A model generated the notes under the pieces. It searched no databases. It saw only the letters and a list, made by a program, of their open reading frames with translations, and was not told where the DNA came from. This document shows, in pieces, positions 42,899 through 50,859 of a DNA stretch of 64,000 nt. Position numbers and translations under genes: made by a program. The DNA is from Gelidibacter salicanalis. Its GTDB lineage: Bacteria > Bacteroidota > Bacteroidia > Flavobacteriales > Flavobacteriaceae. Positions within the stretch are counted from its first letter, which is position 1. The number at the start of each line of letters is the position of its first letter. The stretch lies in contig NZ_JAEHJZ010000049.1 of the NCBI RefSeq assembly GCF_016469035.1, positions 1-64,000 on the forward strand, written 5' to 3'.

Positions 42899-44526
42899 GA
42901 AATACCATAGAAAAATATCCATACTTAACTATTACTGTTCTTTGGTTATTTGTGTACCTATCACATCTGGGTCTGCTTTACCCCAATATTATGGAGGCAC
43001 GTAATTTTATTACAGCCCGAGAAATGCTAACAGATGGTAATTGGCTACTCACCACAATGGATGGTTTGCCACGTTATGAAAAACCCCCATTGCCTACATG
43101 GATAGCAGCAATCTTTGGAAGTGTGTTTGGAATTGAGAATATAGCTGCACTTCGTTTTCCTTCTGCATTAATTACCTTAATATTATTGTTTATGTTCTTT
43201 AGGCTTTCGCGAAAGCTTACTCAAAACAAGCTATATGCCTTAATTTCGACTCTGATATTGGGTACTTCTTTCTTTATAATTTTCGCTGGACGCAATGGTA
43301 CTTGGGACATTTTTACACATTCATTTATGTTGTGTGGTATATATTATCTATTTCAATTTTTTCAAAATCAATATAAAAGTTACACCTACTCGTTGCTCGC
43401 AGGTCTTTTTATTGGGCTTTCATTTATGAGCAAAGGTCCTGTTTCACATTATGCACTACTGCTTCCTTTTTTGATATCTTATGGTATTGTTTATAAATTC
43501 GATAGCTTTAAAAAGCAATGGTTACCCTTGTTTATAATGCTCATCATTGTAGGATTTATTTCTTCGTGGTGGGCCTATTATATCTATGTAAATGATGTTG
43601 CGGATGCAACTCGCATTGCCGAGAAAGAATCTAGTAGATGGCTTGGTTATGAAGTAAAACCATTTTATTACTACTGGAGCTTTTTTACGCAATCTGGTGT
43701 ATGGACAATTCCTGCCTTTGTCTCATTAATTTATCCATATTTGAAAAAACGTGTAACACACCTTAAACCCTACAGGTTTGCATTATTATGGACGATAAGC
43801 TCTGTAATACTACTATCCCTGATTCCTACAAAAAAATCCCGGTATTTATTACCCGTACTTATTCCTCTGGCACTAACAGTTGGTTTTTACTCAGAGTATC
43901 TATTTACAGCGTTTAAAACAAAGATTTCTAAATGGGAAAAACTGCCCGTTTATTTTAATTATGGTCTTATAGGTACCATAGGGGTTATATTTCCTCTTGG
44001 AGCATATTTGTATTTTGGAGAAAAATTGGAAGGTTATTATTTGTGGTATGGTCTCTTATCTCTTGCTCTATTTGCCATAGGGGTATTTTTATGGATTCAC
44101 TTACTAAAACGTAATTTTCCATTTGTTTTTTATGGAACCGTTGCTTTCATAATGTTTGTCATTAATCTTGGTTTTCCTTTAGTAAACGCAATTTTGGGAA
44201 ATCCATCGTACAATGCAATTTCAAAATTATCTGATAGCCCAATTCCGGTTTATGTTTTAGATGGACTTGCACCAGAGCTGGTTTGGAATTACGGTAAGGT
44301 TTCAGTACGTAAAACAAAAGACGAATTACTCAGCGAAGATCTCGAAGATACTTTTGGCGTGCTGACATATTCTGCTGAAATGAAGACTGAACTTTCTTTT
44401 TTGAATAATAATTATCTGGTTAAATATAAGGAAACATTTGACCTGAACCCTGTAGATAGTACAAAACGAGGTTATAAGAACAGACTGAAGGCAGATTATT
44501 ATATTGTTACAAAACAAGAAAAATAG
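42895..44526 (+). CDS. ArnT-like lipid A glycosyltransferase (PMT fold)
   Basis: A 543-residue integral membrane transferase beginning at the ATG that overlaps the LAB_N stop codon; the open frame extends further upstream but inside the previous gene. The first periplasmic loop holds LYPNIMEARNFITAREML and the acidic/RYEKPPLPTW region, which is characteristic of ArnT and other GT83 enzymes (family: GEARYAEIARE.. YFEKPPL). About 12 helices and a C-terminal periplasmic domain follow. It should transfer a sugar from undecaprenyl phosphate to lipid A, altering surface charge. Confidence 0.87.
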   Translation: MRNTIEKYPYLTITVLWLFVYLSHLGLLYPNIMEARNFITAREMLTDGNWLLTTMDGLPRYEKPPLPTWIAAIFGSVFGIENIAALRFPSALITLILLFMFFRLSRKLTQNKLYALISTLILGTSFFIIFAGRNGTWDIFTHSFMLCGIYYLFQFFQNQYKSYTYSLLAGLFIGLSFMSKGPVSHYALLLPFLISYGIVYKFDSFKKQWLPLFIMLIIVGFISSWWAYYIYVNDVADATRIAEKESSRWLGYEVKPFYYYWSFFTQSGVWTIPAFVSLIYPYLKKRVTHLKPYRFALLWTISSVILLSLIPTKKSRYLLPVLIPLALTVGFYSEYLFTAFKTKISKWEKLPVYFNYGLIGTIGVIFPLGAYLYFGEKLEGYYLWYGLLSLALFAIGVFLWIHLLKRNFPFVFYGTVAFIMFVINLGFPLVNAILGNPSYNAISKLSDSPIPVYVLDGLAPELVWNYGKVSVRKTKDELLSEDLEDTFGVLTYSAEMKTELSFLNNNYLVKYKETFDLNPVDSTKRGYKNRLKADYYIVTKQEK

Positions 44527-44600
44527 ATCTTATAACGTCATGGCAAGTTCAATGAGGGTTTCAGAATTTCACTTTCTTTAATAAGTTCTAAAACTCTCAT

Positions 44601-44646
44601 CTTTAGAATCTCTCTAATATTTCTTTAGAATTGGGCACTACATTTA
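44601..44646 (+). promoter_or_regulatory. PmrA-like box with three half-sites and -7 element, PepSY gene copy
   Basis: Three half-sites at exact 11-bp steps: CTTTAGAATCT (44601), CTCTAATATTT (44612) and CTTTAGAATTG (44623). TACATTTA starts at 44639, 16 bp after the last. The extra upstream half-site could bind a further regulator protomer. The ATG is 28 bp downstream. Confidence 0.8.
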
Positions 44647-44674
44647 TATCATTATTAATTTATAAAACGATACC

Positions 44675-45139
44675 ATGAAGACCTTAAAAATTATTTTAGG
44701 TACATTTTTAACTTGTGCCATTTTTGCCTTCTCTTCAGGAGGAGATCAAGCCCCACAAAAGGTTAAAGATGCCTTTGCTAAGAAATTCCCTACTGCTAAG
44801 AATGTAAAATGGGATAAAGAGAACGCTACAGAATGGGAAGCTGAATTTAAAATGAATAAAACAGAATATTCAGCTAATTTTCTTGAAGACGGTACCTGGA
44901 AAGAAACGGAGCATGAGATTGATGAAAGGGAGATTCCCCAGAATGTGAAATCGTCATTAATGACAGAATATTCTGGATATAAAATCAAGGAATCTGAACT
45001 GTCAGAAACTAAAGACGGAATGCTCTATGAGTTTGAGATTAAAAAAGGAGAACGTATGATGGAAATTTCCGTTGATTCGACTGGCAACATTGTAAAAAAG
45101 GAAGTCATAAAAGAAAATGGTGAAGGAGATAAAGATTAG
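44675..45139 (+). CDS. PepSY-like (BLIP-type) periplasmic protein
   Basis: A 154-residue exported protein with a signal peptide (ending AIFAFSSGG) and two copies of the short PepSY-like/DUF2874 repeat: VKDAFAKKFPTAKNVKWDKE..WEAEFKMNKTEYSANF and VKSSLMTEYSGYKIKESEL..YEFEIKKGERMMEISV (quoted in pieces). Such proteins bind ligands or partner proteins in the periplasm; their function is not known. Close association with two-component systems is common in Bacteroidota. Here it has its own strong box and a terminator, so it should be made in quantity when the system is on. Confidence 0.82.
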   Translation: MKTLKIILGTFLTCAIFAFSSGGDQAPQKVKDAFAKKFPTAKNVKWDKENATEWEAEFKMNKTEYSANFLEDGTWKETEHEIDEREIPQNVKSSLMTEYSGYKIKESELSETKDGMLYEFEIKKGERMMEISVDSTGNIVKKEVIKENGEGDKD

Positions 45140-45170
45140 TTAAATTTTCATAGTTGGTTGGTTTAGTGCC

Positions 45171-45204
45171 AAAAACCCAGAGCATTTATTTGTTTTGGGT
45201 TTTT
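45171..45204 (+). terminator. intrinsic terminator after the PepSY-like gene
   Basis: Nine-base arms AAAAACCCA and TGGGTTTTT with a 16-base loop, followed by further T residues, 32 bp after the stop codon. Confidence 0.75.
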
Positions 45205-45228
45205 GTTTAAATAGCGGTCAGGAACAAT

Positions 45229-45263
45229 CTTTAATTTTTCTTTAGAATTGGAGGCTACTTTTA
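45229..45263 (+). promoter_or_regulatory. PmrA-like box and -7 element, LtaS-like/DagK operon copy
   Basis: Half-sites CTTTAATTTTT (45229) and CTTTAGAATTG (45240), 11 bp apart; TACTTTTA starts at 45256, 16 bp after the second. This is the best-conserved copy. The LtaS-like start codon lies 31 bp downstream. Confidence 0.8.
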
Positions 45264-45294
45264 AGCTTGATTAACCTTAAAAAGTCCATTCTTA

Positions 45295-47274
45295 ATGTCA
45301 TTTAAACTATTTCCTTCACGTTTTGCGTTGCTTAAAGCCTTTATTGGCTTATTTCTGGTGTTATCTTTTTTGGTAAGATTAACTTTTTTGATTTGGAATT
45401 TTTCAGAAGTTGATATGGGATTTTTTGCTTTGGGCAATACGTTCTTTATTGGTTTTTTATTTGATATCGCAACGATTTCCTTCTTTGCAATTCCTTACCT
45501 AATTTATTTGGTGATTTTTCCAAAACGCTTTTATGGTAATGTTGTAGATAAAATAATCACATATTTTGGATTTTCAATTGGCGTGCTCATTCTGTTCTTT
45601 TCATTCTTTGGAGAAATTACTTTTTGGGATGAGTTTGAACGACGTTTTAATTTTATTGCTGTCGATTATCTGATTTATACTTATGAAGTCGTAAAGAACA
45701 TCAATGAATCCTATCCTTTGCCAATACTGATTTCTGGAATGATCATACTTGTATTGGGCAGTATTCTGTTGGTCTATAAAATGGACTATTTCCGTAGGAC
45801 ATTTAGTAGTGAAACCACCTTTAGGCCGAAATTAGTTGCAGCCATTCCTTGGGTTATTCTTGTAGTTATTTGCAGTATATTCCTTACGAACAAACAAGCT
45901 GATTTTTCGGAAAACCGCTATAATAATGAACTGGCAAAATCTGGAATCTATTCGTTTTTTTCAGCGTTCAGAAATAATGAACTACCCTATTCTGAATTTT
46001 ATAAAACCATTCCTCAAGAAGAAGCCTACACTACAGTAAAAGAAAGTTATTCGGACTCAAATACAACTTTCGTGAATTCAAGGGAGAATTCCATTTACAG
46101 GTATATGAAAAATTCTGATAGTTTGAGCAATCCAGTAAGACCAAACGTTATATTCATATGTATTGAAAGTTTGAGTGGCGATTTTTTAAAGGCATTTGGA
46201 AATGAAGATAGCATCACGCCCACGCTGGACTCTTTGGTAAATAACAGCTTGTTTTTCGAAAACCTTTATGCCACGGGAACGCGAACAGTTAGAGGAATGG
46301 AGGCAATAACATTATCTATTCCTCCGACACCAGGGAGAAGTATCGTAAAGCGTAAGAATAATCAAGGCTTGTTCACGATTGGAGAGGTTTTTAAACAGCA
46401 AGGTTATGAACGTAATTTCTTCTATGGGGGTGATGGCTATTTTGATAATATGAATACCTATTTTGGAGGAAATGGCTTCAATATTATTGATAGGGGGCGT
46501 GGGTTTTTATTGGATAAAAGTATTACTGCAACACGTACTAACATTGAGGATGATGAAGTGACATTTGAAAATGCTTGGGGGGTTTGTGATATGGATATCT
46601 ACAATAAGGTGTTGAAGGAAGCTGATAAAGCGCATAACTTGGGAAAACCATTCTTTGATTTTGTGATGACCACTTCAAACCACAAGCCTTATACCTATCC
46701 TGAAGGTGATATCGACATTCCTTCCGGAACGGGCCGAAATGGTGCTGTAAAATATACCGATTATGCCATTGGAGAATTCATAAAAAAAGCAAAACAAAAA
46801 CCGTGGTTTGAAAATACGGTCTTCGTCATCATGAGCGACCATTGCGCAAGTAGCGCAGGACGTTGGGAATTGGATGTAAAAAACTACCATATTCCTGCCT
46901 TAATATTCAATTTACCCAATAAGGCACCAGAGAAAATCAATAGGCTTTCTTCGCAAATAGATGTATTTCCAACGTTGTTTTCTCTATTGAAATGGGATTA
47001 CAAATCCAATCTATTAGGTAAAAATATTCTTGAAATGACCCCCAAAGATGAGAGAGCCTTTATTGGAAATTACAGAAAGTTGGGATATCTAAAAGACAAC
47101 AAAGTTCTTATTTTGGACGAACAGGCAAATGCCAATTTTTACTCATGGAACCCAACCACTAATAGTTTGAAGTCAATTCCATCTGACCAGACATTTGAGG
47201 ATAATGGTATTTCCTTTTATCAAGTTGCAGACGATTTATATAGGAATGGCGGTTTAAAATTGAGCGATGAATAA
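45295..47274 (+). CDS. LtaS/MdoB-like membrane phosphotransferase (sulfatase superfamily)
   Basis: A 659-residue protein with five N-terminal membrane helices and a periplasmic alkaline-phosphatase/sulfatase-fold domain (from about residue 270). The nucleophile lies in the motif ATGTRTVRGMEA (Thr329 or Thr331). Metal ligands are suggested by VIFICIESLSGD near the domain start and by VIMSDHCASS. Family members transfer phosphoglycerol or phosphoethanolamine from a phospholipid to a surface acceptor. Gram-negative homologues modify periplasmic glucans or lipid A, and the by-product of phosphatidylglycerol-dependent transfer is diacylglycerol. The last 8 bp overlap a diacylglycerol kinase gene, matching that chemistry. 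Confidence 0.87.
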   Translation: MSFKLFPSRFALLKAFIGLFLVLSFLVRLTFLIWNFSEVDMGFFALGNTFFIGFLFDIATISFFAIPYLIYLVIFPKRFYGNVVDKIITYFGFSIGVLILFFSFFGEITFWDEFERRFNFIAVDYLIYTYEVVKNINESYPLPILISGMIILVLGSILLVYKMDYFRRTFSSETTFRPKLVAAIPWVILVVICSIFLTNKQADFSENRYNNELAKSGIYSFFSAFRNNELPYSEFYKTIPQEEAYTTVKESYSDSNTTFVNSRENSIYRYMKNSDSLSNPVRPNVIFICIESLSGDFLKAFGNEDSITPTLDSLVNNSLFFENLYATGTRTVRGMEAITLSIPPTPGRSIVKRKNNQGLFTIGEVFKQQGYERNFFYGGDGYFDNMNTYFGGNGFNIIDRGRGFLLDKSITATRTNIEDDEVTFENAWGVCDMDIYNKVLKEADKAHNLGKPFFDFVMTTSNHKPYTYPEGDIDIPSGTGRNGAVKYTDYAIGEFIKKAKQKPWFENTVFVIMSDHCASSAGRWELDVKNYHIPALIFNLPNKAPEKINRLSSQIDVFPTLFSLLKWDYKSNLLGKNILEMTPKDERAFIGNYRKLGYLKDNKVLILDEQANANFYSWNPTTNSLKSIPSDQTFEDNGISFYQVADDLYRNGGLKLSDE

Positions 47275-48160
47275 AATAATTGACATTCATTTTATCATCA
47301 ATCCCATTGCGGGTTCGGGCAATACGATCCTTTCCGAAAGCTTTTTGGAATTTTTTTTTCCCAGAAAGAGGTATAAGATTAAAGTGAAGCCTTCCCAGTA
47401 TAAAGGAAATTCAATACTACTAACTCAAAGATCCATTCAAGAAGGTGCTGATATAATCGTTGCCTGTGGTGGCGACGGCACAGTAAATGAAGTGGCTTCG
47501 ACGTTGATTGGAAGTGATATTCCCCTTGGTATTATTCCGATTGGCTCTGGAAATGGATTGGCTTCAAATTTAAAAATCCCAAAAAACATTGAAGCTGCCA
47601 TTGCGGCCATAAAAACTTCAAAGATTGAAAAAATCGATGTAGGATGTCTGAACGAGCACTATTTTTTTAGCAATACTGGTTTTGGTTTTGATGCAAGTGT
47701 CATCAAATACTACGAAGCTTCTGAGAAACGGACACTTTTACGATATCTCAAAGCTTCCATTAAGTCATTTCAACACTATCATAAACAGAATGAGGTTCGA
47801 ATGACGGTTGATGGTAATCCAGAAATCGTAAATCCGTTTCTAATATTTATTTCCAACTCCAATGAACTGGGATATAATGTGAGTTTAACCCCAAAAGCAT
47901 CCTTGCAGGATGGGTTGTTAGATGTCGTTGTTGTTCCTCAAATAAGTAAATTAAAGATGATGTTATTTGGTGTTTTGGTATTCTTTAATAAACACTCACT
48001 ACTAAAAGAAGTGAACTGTTTTCAAACAGCGAAAATGACTATCTCAAGAGGTCATGGTGATTATTTTCAATCGCAACTTGATGGAGAGTTTTTTAAAATT
48101 GAAGAAAAAACAGTCCAGATTTCTATTAAACCGAAGTCTTTGCTTGTCATTGTCTTATAG
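47267..48160 (+). CDS. diacylglycerol/lipid kinase (DGK catalytic family)
   Basis: A 297-residue soluble lipid kinase related to DgkB/YegS. The ATP-binding signature is complete: INPIAGSGN near the N-terminus, VACGGDGTVNEVA and PIGSGNGLASNL. It phosphorylates diacylglycerol or a related lipid to phosphatidate in the cytoplasm, returning it to phospholipid synthesis. The start codon lies inside the LtaS-like gene (8-bp overlap), so the two are translationally coupled: one probably releases diacylglycerol and the other recycles it. Confidence 0.88.
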   Translation: MNKIIDIHFIINPIAGSGNTILSESFLEFFFPRKRYKIKVKPSQYKGNSILLTQRSIQEGADIIVACGGDGTVNEVASTLIGSDIPLGIIPIGSGNGLASNLKIPKNIEAAIAAIKTSKIEKIDVGCLNEHYFFSNTGFGFDASVIKYYEASEKRTLLRYLKASIKSFQHYHKQNEVRMTVDGNPEIVNPFLIFISNSNELGYNVSLTPKASLQDGLLDVVVVPQISKLKMMLFGVLVFFNKHSLLKEVNCFQTAKMTISRGHGDYFQSQLDGEFFKIEEKTVQISIKPKSLLVIVL

Positions 48161-48182
48161 AATTTAATTGTGTCAATTCTCA

Positions 48183-48217
48183 CTTTAATTTTTCTTTAGA
48201 TTTCAAGCCTATATTTG
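48183..48217 (+). promoter_or_regulatory. PmrA-like box and -7 element, phosphatase cluster copy
   Basis: Half-sites CTTTAATTTTT (48183) and CTTTAGATTTC (48194), 11 bp apart; TATATTTG, a perfect -7 box, starts at 48210, again 16 bp after the second half-site. It lies 73 bp before the degenerate PAP2 gene. Confidence 0.78.
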
Positions 48218-48289
48218 AGTTACAAACCATAAAGCTGTATATCGATTCATAGAAATACTTCAATTTAATTTATTCTACACACTAACTCT

Positions 48290-48847
48290 ATGAGTAAACA
48301 TTTTTTTTTTACCGATGACAGCATTACTTCCTTTTTTAAATTTCAAAAAGTAAGCGCGCAAAAAACGAGTATTGAAACTGCTGCAAATATAGGATTGATT
48401 GAGGTTCCTGCAGCCGCACATTCCTTTACATTGTCTAAAGGGAATGGTCAGCAAACATTCCAGTTTACCAAAGGTTTTCTACTCAACCAATCAATTATCT
48501 ATAGCCTAAAAGTAGGGATTAACAACCCACTATCTTTTAACCACGGCGCTAATGCATGTCCTGCCGGACATACTTCTACATTACATTTTTTCAATCTGCA
48601 TGATTCATCTACAAACGGTATGGTTTTAAATATAGTATTTGCTATTAATGCCTTTTCAGGGTTTACGACTTTTAGTAATATAGATGCCCATAAACATGAC
48701 GGTAAGGAAATTTTGGAAGGTTGGGTCATTGGATGGGAAGCACTCCGCTCTTTAGAGCAGAGTATCAGTAAGAACACACAGAACTTGCTTTTAATAATAA
48801 GCACTATTATTTACTCAATTTTAAGTACAAATTTTAAATATAACTAA
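48290..48847 (+). CDS. degenerate PAP2-like protein lacking catalytic residues
   Basis: A 185-residue intact frame that can be aligned by eye with the PAP2 phosphatase encoded at 50289. There, KYAINKPRP...FPSGHT...RIEGIDDRHDGWDILGG holds the three catalytic motifs; here the matching places read KVGINNPLS, ACPAGHTST and FSNIDAHKHDGKEILEG. The K/R-P pair, the PSGH serine, the motif-3 Arg and the Asp are replaced; the His residues remain. It lacks a signal peptide and most hydrophobic helices. It is either a decaying gene with its frame still intact or a protein reused as a non-catalytic partner. It has its own regulator box. Confidence 0.6.
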   Translation: MSKHFFFTDDSITSFFKFQKVSAQKTSIETAANIGLIEVPAAAHSFTLSKGNGQQTFQFTKGFLLNQSIIYSLKVGINNPLSFNHGANACPAGHTSTLHFFNLHDSSTNGMVLNIVFAINAFSGFTTFSNIDAHKHDGKEILEGWVIGWEALRSLEQSISKNTQNLLLIISTIIYSILSTNFKYN

Positions 48848-48849
48848 AT

Positions 48850-50217
48850 ATGGCGAACGGAAGAAGAACCTTTATTAAAAACACGTTTTTAACCTCAATA
48901 GGACTGTTGGCATTAACGCGCTGTCGTTTTGATAATTCATTTGGACAAAGTGCAAATTCCAATAATCTAATTCTAGACCTGAAGGAATATCTGGATTTAC
49001 CTGAGGGATTTACTTATGAGATTATTTCAAAATCTGGAGATCAAATGAATGATGGTTTCTACGTTCCTGGTCGTCCGGATGGAATGGGAACATTTGAAGG
49101 TAAAAATACAGATGAAGTAATCATAGTGAGAAATCACGAAAATAGTCCAGAACCTTTTTCGAATAGTCCATACGGAATTGATAATGAATTGTTGGATACT
49201 ATAGACACCAGCAGTTTATATGATTCTGGAAATATGATTATGCCTGGTCTGGGGGGGACTACAACACTTATCTATAATGAAATCACTAGAAAGTTGGAGC
49301 ATCAACATTTAAGTCTGGCGGGAACTTACCGCAATTGTGCAGGTGGAATTACGCCATGGAAAAGTTGGTTGAGTTGTGAAGAAGATGTGACAAGAATTGG
49401 TAATAATATTGTAAAAGATCACGGTTTTGTTTTTGAAATCAGCGCTCTGGAAAAGGGCTTATCTGATCCTAAACCAATATTAGGTATGGGTAGATTTCAA
49501 CATGAAGCTGTGGCTGTTGATCCTATTTCAGGTATAGTTTACCTGACTGAAGATAGACATGACGGACTATTTTATAGATATGTTCCTAATGTTCAAGAAG
49601 AATTGCATCGAGGTGGAAAACTTCAAGTTTTAGCTGTCAAAAGCAGGAAAGCATTGGATACAAGAAATTGGGATGAACCCGTAATAAAAGTTAATGATAT
49701 TTTGGATGTAGAATGGCTTGATATAGACAACGTTTTATCACCTGATGATGATTTAAGATATCGCGGTTTTAATAGTGGAGCAGCCCGTTTTGCAAGAGGT
49801 GAAGGTATTTGGTTTGGCAAGAAAGAGCTCTATTTTGCGTGTACTAATGGAGGTGATGCACATTTAGGCCAGATTTTTAGATACAGATTGTCGCCCGATG
49901 AAGGAAGGGAGTCCCAAAAATCAATTTCTGGTAAATTGGAACTTTTTGTGGAATCCGAAGATAGGAATGTGTTGCATATGTGCGACAACTTGACAATCAC
50001 GCCTAATGGTAATCTACTGGTATGCGAAGACAATGGGGAATTGAATAGAATTTTATTAATAAATCAAAATGGTTCCATAAGTGTCTTTGCTTGTAACAAA
50101 AGCTCAAGTTCTGAATTTGCAGGCGTAGTTTTTTCTCCCTCGGGCAATACGATATTTGTAAATATTCAAGAAAATGGTGATACGTTGGCAATCACGGGTC
50201 CGTGTCGCACCCTATAA
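48850..50217 (+). CDS. PhoX-like (DUF839) Tat-exported phosphatase
   Basis: A 455-residue protein with a twin-arginine-type signal (GRRTFIKNTFLTS). The PhoX/DUF839 beta-propeller signatures are GGTTTLIYNE, LAGTYRNCAGGITPWKSWLSCEED and LTEDRHDGLFYRYVP (given in part). PhoX enzymes are calcium/iron-dependent alkaline phosphatases acting on phosphate esters in the periplasm. It starts 2 bp after the previous stop, so it belongs to the same transcript. In this setting, removal of phosphate from surface lipids or from released head groups is conceivable; the substrate is not known. Confidence 0.85.
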   Translation: MANGRRTFIKNTFLTSIGLLALTRCRFDNSFGQSANSNNLILDLKEYLDLPEGFTYEIISKSGDQMNDGFYVPGRPDGMGTFEGKNTDEVIIVRNHENSPEPFSNSPYGIDNELLDTIDTSSLYDSGNMIMPGLGGTTTLIYNEITRKLEHQHLSLAGTYRNCAGGITPWKSWLSCEEDVTRIGNNIVKDHGFVFEISALEKGLSDPKPILGMGRFQHEAVAVDPISGIVYLTEDRHDGLFYRYVPNVQEELHRGGKLQVLAVKSRKALDTRNWDEPVIKVNDILDVEWLDIDNVLSPDDDLRYRGFNSGAARFARGEGIWFGKKELYFACTNGGDAHLGQIFRYRLSPDEGRESQKSISGKLELFVESEDRNVLHMCDNLTITPNGNLLVCEDNGELNRILLINQNGSISVFACNKSSSSEFAGVVFSPSGNTIFVNIQENGDTLAITGPCRTL

Positions 50218-50288
50218 GGAAATAAAAATCTATTTGGCTGAAACCTAAATTTTAAGTTCTGCTCTTTCCAGTTAAATTATAATTTTAA

Positions 50289-50858
50289 ATGAAAACACTA
50301 TTTTGTCTATTCATCTGCATCGTTCCAATTATTGGTTTCTCACAAGAAATTCATACTCCTTTAGAAATTAGAAGAGAAACAACCTATCAGAATTTTGGAG
50401 ATTATGCACAACATGCTCCTGCACTAACAGCATTGATTGTAATCTTCGCTAAAAAAGATAAAATGGGTTTTTGGCAATTTACAAAATCTTATGGAGCTAC
50501 ATTAGGGCTAACCTATGTTTTGAAATATGCCATCAATAAACCTAGACCAGATGGAAGTACAGACGGCAAAGCGTTCCCTTCAGGCCATACCGCAGTCTCC
50601 TTTTCAGGAGCATCCTTTTTGCAACGTCGCTATGGTTGGGAATATGGAATCCCTGCATATGCTGTTGCTGGATTAGTGGCATATACGCGAATTGAAGGTA
50701 TAGATGATAGACATGATGGGTGGGATATTCTTGGAGGGATAGTAGTGGGAGTGGGAAGTACCTACTTATTTACCACACCTTATCAAAAGGAACATCTTGA
50801 ATTGTCCTTTAAAAGTGGCGGAGGTGATTATCTAATTGGTTTTAAATATAAATTTTAA
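50289..50858 (+). CDS. PAP2-family lipid phosphatase
   Basis: A 189-residue phosphatase with a signal-like N-terminal helix and all three PAP2 motifs intact: KYAINKPRP, FPSGHTAVSF and RIEGIDDRHDGWD. It should act on phosphatidate, lipid pyrophosphates or lipid A phosphates at the periplasmic face. Position in a cluster with an LtaS-like transferase, lipid kinase and ArnT-like enzyme suggests undecaprenyl pyrophosphate or lipid A dephosphorylation. The HD-domain gene starts 1 bp after its stop codon. Confidence 0.9.
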   Translation: MKTLFCLFICIVPIIGFSQEIHTPLEIRRETTYQNFGDYAQHAPALTALIVIFAKKDKMGFWQFTKSYGATLGLTYVLKYAINKPRPDGSTDGKAFPSGHTAVSFSGASFLQRRYGWEYGIPAYAVAGLVAYTRIEGIDDRHDGWDILGGIVVGVGSTYLFTTPYQKEHLELSFKSGGGDYLIGFKYKF

Positions 50859-50859
50859 A

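Noticed and set aside
45295-47274. Assignment of the LtaS/MdoB-like protein as EptA (lipid A phosphoethanolamine transferase)
   Set aside because: The nucleophile region GTRTVRG and overall layout fit the LtaS/MdoB branch better, and the coupled diacylglycerol kinase also fits, so the more general name is kept.
48499-48804. A 101-codon minus-strand frame under the degenerate PAP2 gene
   Set aside because: The plus-strand frame aligns along its length with the intact PAP2 and has a promoter; the minus frame matches nothing and has no promoter.
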